Assembly: GCA_016267585.1 (NCBI GenBank)
Contig: JACQUT010000102.1
Span: 1 to 16,533 of the forward strand
Direction: 5' to 3'
From: Cyanobacteria bacterium NC_groundwater_1444_Ag_S-0.65um_54_12
Lineage (GTDB): Bacteria; Cyanobacteriota; Sericytochromatia; S15B-MN24; VGJW01
Length of the DNA stretch: 16,533 bases
Under the pieces are notes generated by a model that saw nothing but the letters and a program-made list of their open reading frames with translations, was not told the origin of the DNA and did no database searches. Below, piece by piece: positions 13,971-16,533 of this stretch (its first letter is position 1; each line of letters opens with the position of its first letter). A program made the translations under genes and the position numbers.

Positions 13971-16533
13971 TCACTGCAAAATAAACTGGGCCGCCGGGGA
14001 GTTCTTCATCGGTAAGCGTGTCCGACGGATGCCATCAAAAGCGTGAAGCGCTCCCGCCACTGCCGGTGCAGTGGGCACCAGGCCAATCTCACCGACACCA
14101 CGTGCTCCGTAAGGCCCGGTCGGCTCTGGCTCCTCTATGAGAATCAGTTCGATGGCCGGCATATCCTTGGCACGCAAAATACCGAGTTTTCGCAGATCAG
14201 CTTGCGGTACGCCTCCGGTTATCGAAAGCTCTTCGGTGAGCGCATAGCCTAGCCCCATGTGAATGGCACCTTCGATCTGGCCTGAGAGCAAAGTCGGATT
14301 CAAAACCTTGCCCACGTCATGCGCAGCTACCACCTTCTGCAAGCGCCCGGCATCGTCCAGGATGACCACTTGCGTAGCATAGCCAAACGTCATGTGCGTG
14401 ATCGGATCGGTAGTCTGCGACTTTGGGCCACAAGTTTCATCGTAGACGAATTCTCCGCAGAACTCGCGGCCAATCAGTTCCTTTAGCGTGCGGCCACTTT
14501 GCAACTCGTCTCTTAGCGCGGTGCTGGCCGATATAGCGGCGCGCCCAGCTAGCACCGTGGCACGGGAAGCGGTCGTCATGCCACAATCTACTGGCCGTAT
14601 GGTATCGGCAGACACCAGAATCTGCTCAGGCGTCAGCCCGGTCTCGGCGCAGACTATTTGTACCAAGATAGTGAAGAGGCCTTGCCCCATCTCGGTATGT
14701 CCCGTAAATACCGTAACCGTTTCATCATCGTTTATGACTAGCCGAATTCGGCCGACGTCGGCTACGCCGTTGCCGATGCCCACGTTTTTGATGCCACAGG
14801 CGATGCCGGCGTAGCGTGCTGCCAGATAATGTTCCTTGACCGCTTCCAGTGTACGAAGGAGCCCGGAAGCCTGGCGCATGCGCTGGCCGGTAGTAAAGAG
14901 CGAGCCATCGCGCAACACATTGCGATAACGTATTTCCCAGCCATTTAACCCGCAGCGCTCGGCCAGCATATCAAGGCAGCTCTCGATGGCAAAATTGGCC
15001 TGATTGACACCGAACCCCCGCATGGCTCCGCAAGGCGGATTATTGGTGTAGACTGCCAGCGCCACGATATCGACGTTGGGGACATGATAAGCGCCAGTAG
15101 CATGGCCGGCCGCCCGCTCTATAACCTTGCTGCCTACCGAGGCATAAGCGCCCTTATCACCGATCAGCCGTGCCTGCACCGCCTGCAGATAACCGGCCGC
15201 GTCACATCCCACGATATATTCCAGCCTGATAGGGTGACGCTTGGGATGTAACCTGATACTTTCCGTACGTCGGAGCGCCAGCTTGACCGGTAAGCGCAGC
15301 TTGGCAGCCAAGAGCGCGGCGTAAGCCTGCACCGTCAGATCTTCCTTGCCGCCAAAGGCACCGCCACTGCTCAGCAAGGTGACCCGTACTCGCTCTTCTG
15401 GCAGGTCCAAGATAGCGGCTATCTGACGCATATCGTCAAAAATGCCTTGGCCCTGGCTAAATACGTGGAGCGTACCGTCCGCAGTGAGCGTGGCGACGGC
15501 GCATTCCGGCTCCAGGTAAGCATGCTCGATAAATTGCGTCTCGAAAGTCTCGTACACTACATGGTCGCAGCGCTGCAATGCTGTCGCGACGTCGCCCCGC
15601 TTGAACTCGGCGGTAGCCAAGAGATTGCCGCCGCGGTGCAGCGCAGGCGCACCCGCTTGCAGCGCCTGCTGCGGCGAGGTGATGGGTTCGAGCACCTCGT
15701 ACTCCACCTTGACGGCCTGGGCAGCTCGTCTGGCAGTATGCGGGTCGCGCGCGGCCACCACCGCTAGCACGTCACCGGTATAGCGGGTGAATTCGCCGCA
15801 AGCTACCAGGATTGGCCAATCTTGGTATACCAGCCCCCGGTAACGCTTGCCGGGCACGTCACTAGCTGTGATGACCGCTTCGACACCGGGCAGAGCCAGC
15901 GCCGTCGTCGTGTCGATCGCCAGCACCTTGGCACGGGGATGGGCAGCGAAAACCAGAGCCGCATGGCGCATGCCTGCAAGTCGAACATCATCCGTGAAAT
16001 TGCGTTCGCCCAGGACCAGATCTGCTCCCTCGTACTTGGGCAGACTGGTTCCCACCCCACCGCTGGTGTCCAGCGGTGGTAACTCTTCGCCGCGCAATGC
16101 CGCGATGGCATGATGCATGCCTTGCACGATCTTGGCATAACCGGTACAGCGGCAAAGGTGCGGTTCCAGGGCTCGCGTGATTTCAGCATCACCTGGGTTC
16201 TGGCACTTGGCGAAAAGCGCGCGGGTGCGCATGGCGATGCCCGGAGTGCAAAAGCCACACTGTAGCCCGCCAGCCTGGACAAAACCCCGGGCTAGAGCCG
16301 CGCGCTCCACCGCGGACAATCCTTCTAGCGTGGTAACTTCCTTGCCCGTTACCGCCCGTGCTGGCAGAACGCAGCTCAGCGTAGCTTTACCATTGACCAG
16401 CACCGTACAGCAGCCACAGGCTCCTTGAGGCAGACAGCCATTCTTGGGGGAAGTGATATTACAGCGATCACGCAGGATCTCTAATAACTTCTCGTCTGCC
16501 GCTGCCGTTACGGTGACCGGCTTGCCGTTGAGC
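13971..16533 (-). CDS. Xanthine dehydrogenase family protein, fused [2Fe-2S] and molybdopterin subunits (5' end outside window)
   Basis: At least 853 residues, running off the right edge. The N-terminus has a ferredoxin-type [2Fe-2S] site (NGCLPQGACGCC plus a later Cys in LSCVLPA). A second helical [2Fe-2S] site follows (QCGFCTPG and CRCTGY). Next comes the a/b hammerhead domain (GERNFTDDVRLAGMRHAALV) and the molybdopterin domains with GGAFGGKE, CGAMRGFG, EMGQG and GVGE, the last providing the catalytic Glu. No FAD domain is present in the chain, so a separate flavoprotein or other acceptor is expected. The fused order and length match the family called selenium-dependent xanthine dehydrogenase, a labile-selenium Mo hydroxylase with no selenocysteine in the chain. 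Whether selenium or purines are used cannot be read from the sequence. All key Cys residues are present, so it looks functional. Confidence 0.9.
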   Translation of the reverse strand, partial: LNGKPVTVTAAADEKLLEILRDRCNITSPKNGCLPQGACGCCTVLVNGKATLSCVLPARAVTGKEVTTLEGLSAVERAALARGFVQAGGLQCGFCTPGIAMRTRALFAKCQNPGDAEITRALEPHLCRCTGYAKIVQGMHHAIAALRGEELPPLDTSGGVGTSLPKYEGADLVLGERNFTDDVRLAGMRHAALVFAAHPRAKVLAIDTTTALALPGVEAVITASDVPGKRYRGLVYQDWPILVACGEFTRYTGDVLAVVAARDPHTARRAAQAVKVEYEVLEPITSPQQALQAGAPALHRGGNLLATAEFKRGDVATALQRCDHVVYETFETQFIEHAYLEPECAVATLTADGTLHVFSQGQGIFDDMRQIAAILDLPEERVRVTLLSSGGAFGGKEDLTVQAYAALLAAKLRLPVKLALRRTESIRLHPKRHPIRLEYIVGCDAAGYLQAVQARLIGDKGAYASVGSKVIERAAGHATGAYHVPNVDIVALAVYTNNPPCGAMRGFGVNQANFAIESCLDMLAERCGLNGWEIRYRNVLRDGSLFTTGQRMRQASGLLRTLEAVKEHYLAARYAGIACGIKNVGIGNGVADVGRIRLVINDDETVTVFTGHTEMGQGLFTILVQIVCAETGLTPEQILVSADTIRPVDCGMTTASRATVLAGRAAISASTALRDELQSGRTLKELIGREFCGEFVYDETCGPKSQTTDPITHMTFGYATQVVILDDAGRLQKVVAAHDVGKVLNPTLLSGQIEGAIHMGLGYALTEELSITGGVPQADLRKLGILRAKDMPAIELILIEEPEPTGPYGARGVGEIGLVPTAPAVAGALHAFDGIRRTRLPMKNSPAAQFILQ

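Noticed and set aside
13850..13973. A ~24-codon minus-strand frame starting GTG over the TGA stop of the hydroxylase gene
   Set aside because: It lies largely opposite the end of the subtilase gene, is very short and has no independent support.
1..16533. tRNA, rRNA, insertion-sequence transposase or phage integrase genes
   Set aside because: None was recognised on either strand, so no complete mobile element can be named despite the signs of rearrangement.

Overview
The window reads as two unlike halves. Positions 1 to about 7350 look like an accessory island: a cytoplasmic subtilisin/AAA+ gene pair on the minus strand, a frameshifted DNA-binding gene, a small beta-rich protein, and a broken DUF499 ATPase gene. 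From about 7740 onward the DNA is dense with exported-protein genes and then a molybdenum hydroxylase gene. The right half also carries many copies of two short palindromes, GCGATCGC (the cyanobacterial HIP1 core) and GCTAGC. This hints at a cyanobacterium-related or other Gram-negative bacterium with many lipoproteins. That placement is weak, because no rRNA, tRNA or classical marker gene is present.

Layout. 23-3630 (minus): AAA+ ATPase followed, with a one-base stop/start overlap, by an 865-residue S8 protease without a signal peptide. A good sigma70-like promoter lies about 230 bases upstream. This looks like a two-gene protease effector cassette, probably for defence. 4099-4748 (plus): a gene with a duplicated ~40-residue module and a ribbon-helix-helix-like C-terminus, split by a frameshift near 4400 and followed by a hairpin. 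4876-5292 (plus): a small repeat-containing protein of unknown role. 5502-7370 (plus): a DUF499-family ATPase with an in-frame amber stop, cut off after about 615 codons. 7362-7610 (minus): an unrecognised short ORF abutting the truncation.

7896-11890 (plus) is a three-gene unit: a lipoprotein, a small membrane protein whose N-terminus is encoded by a 27-bp perfect inverted repeat, and a large exported protein with an 18-bp coding repeat and six propeller-like repeats. The second and third genes overlap by four bases (ATGA). After a probable terminator, 11891-12197 contains a 47-codon orphan fragment of a DUF1156 DNA methyltransferase on the minus strand. DUF1156 and DUF499 proteins are normally partners in one modification/defence locus, so this window seems to hold two scattered relics of such a locus. 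12198-13925 (plus) is a lipoprotein subtilase with a peptidoglycan-binding-like C-terminus. 13971-16533 (minus, 5' end beyond the window) is a fused [2Fe-2S]/molybdopterin dehydrogenase of the xanthine dehydrogenase family, convergent with the subtilase.

How they work together: the AAA+/S8 pair should form one cytoplasmic machine. The DUF499 and DUF1156 pieces are dead. The lipoprotein genes and the subtilase are probably all cell-envelope proteins, and the hydroxylase is an independent metabolic gene. All family assignments come from reading motifs by eye; no database search was run.
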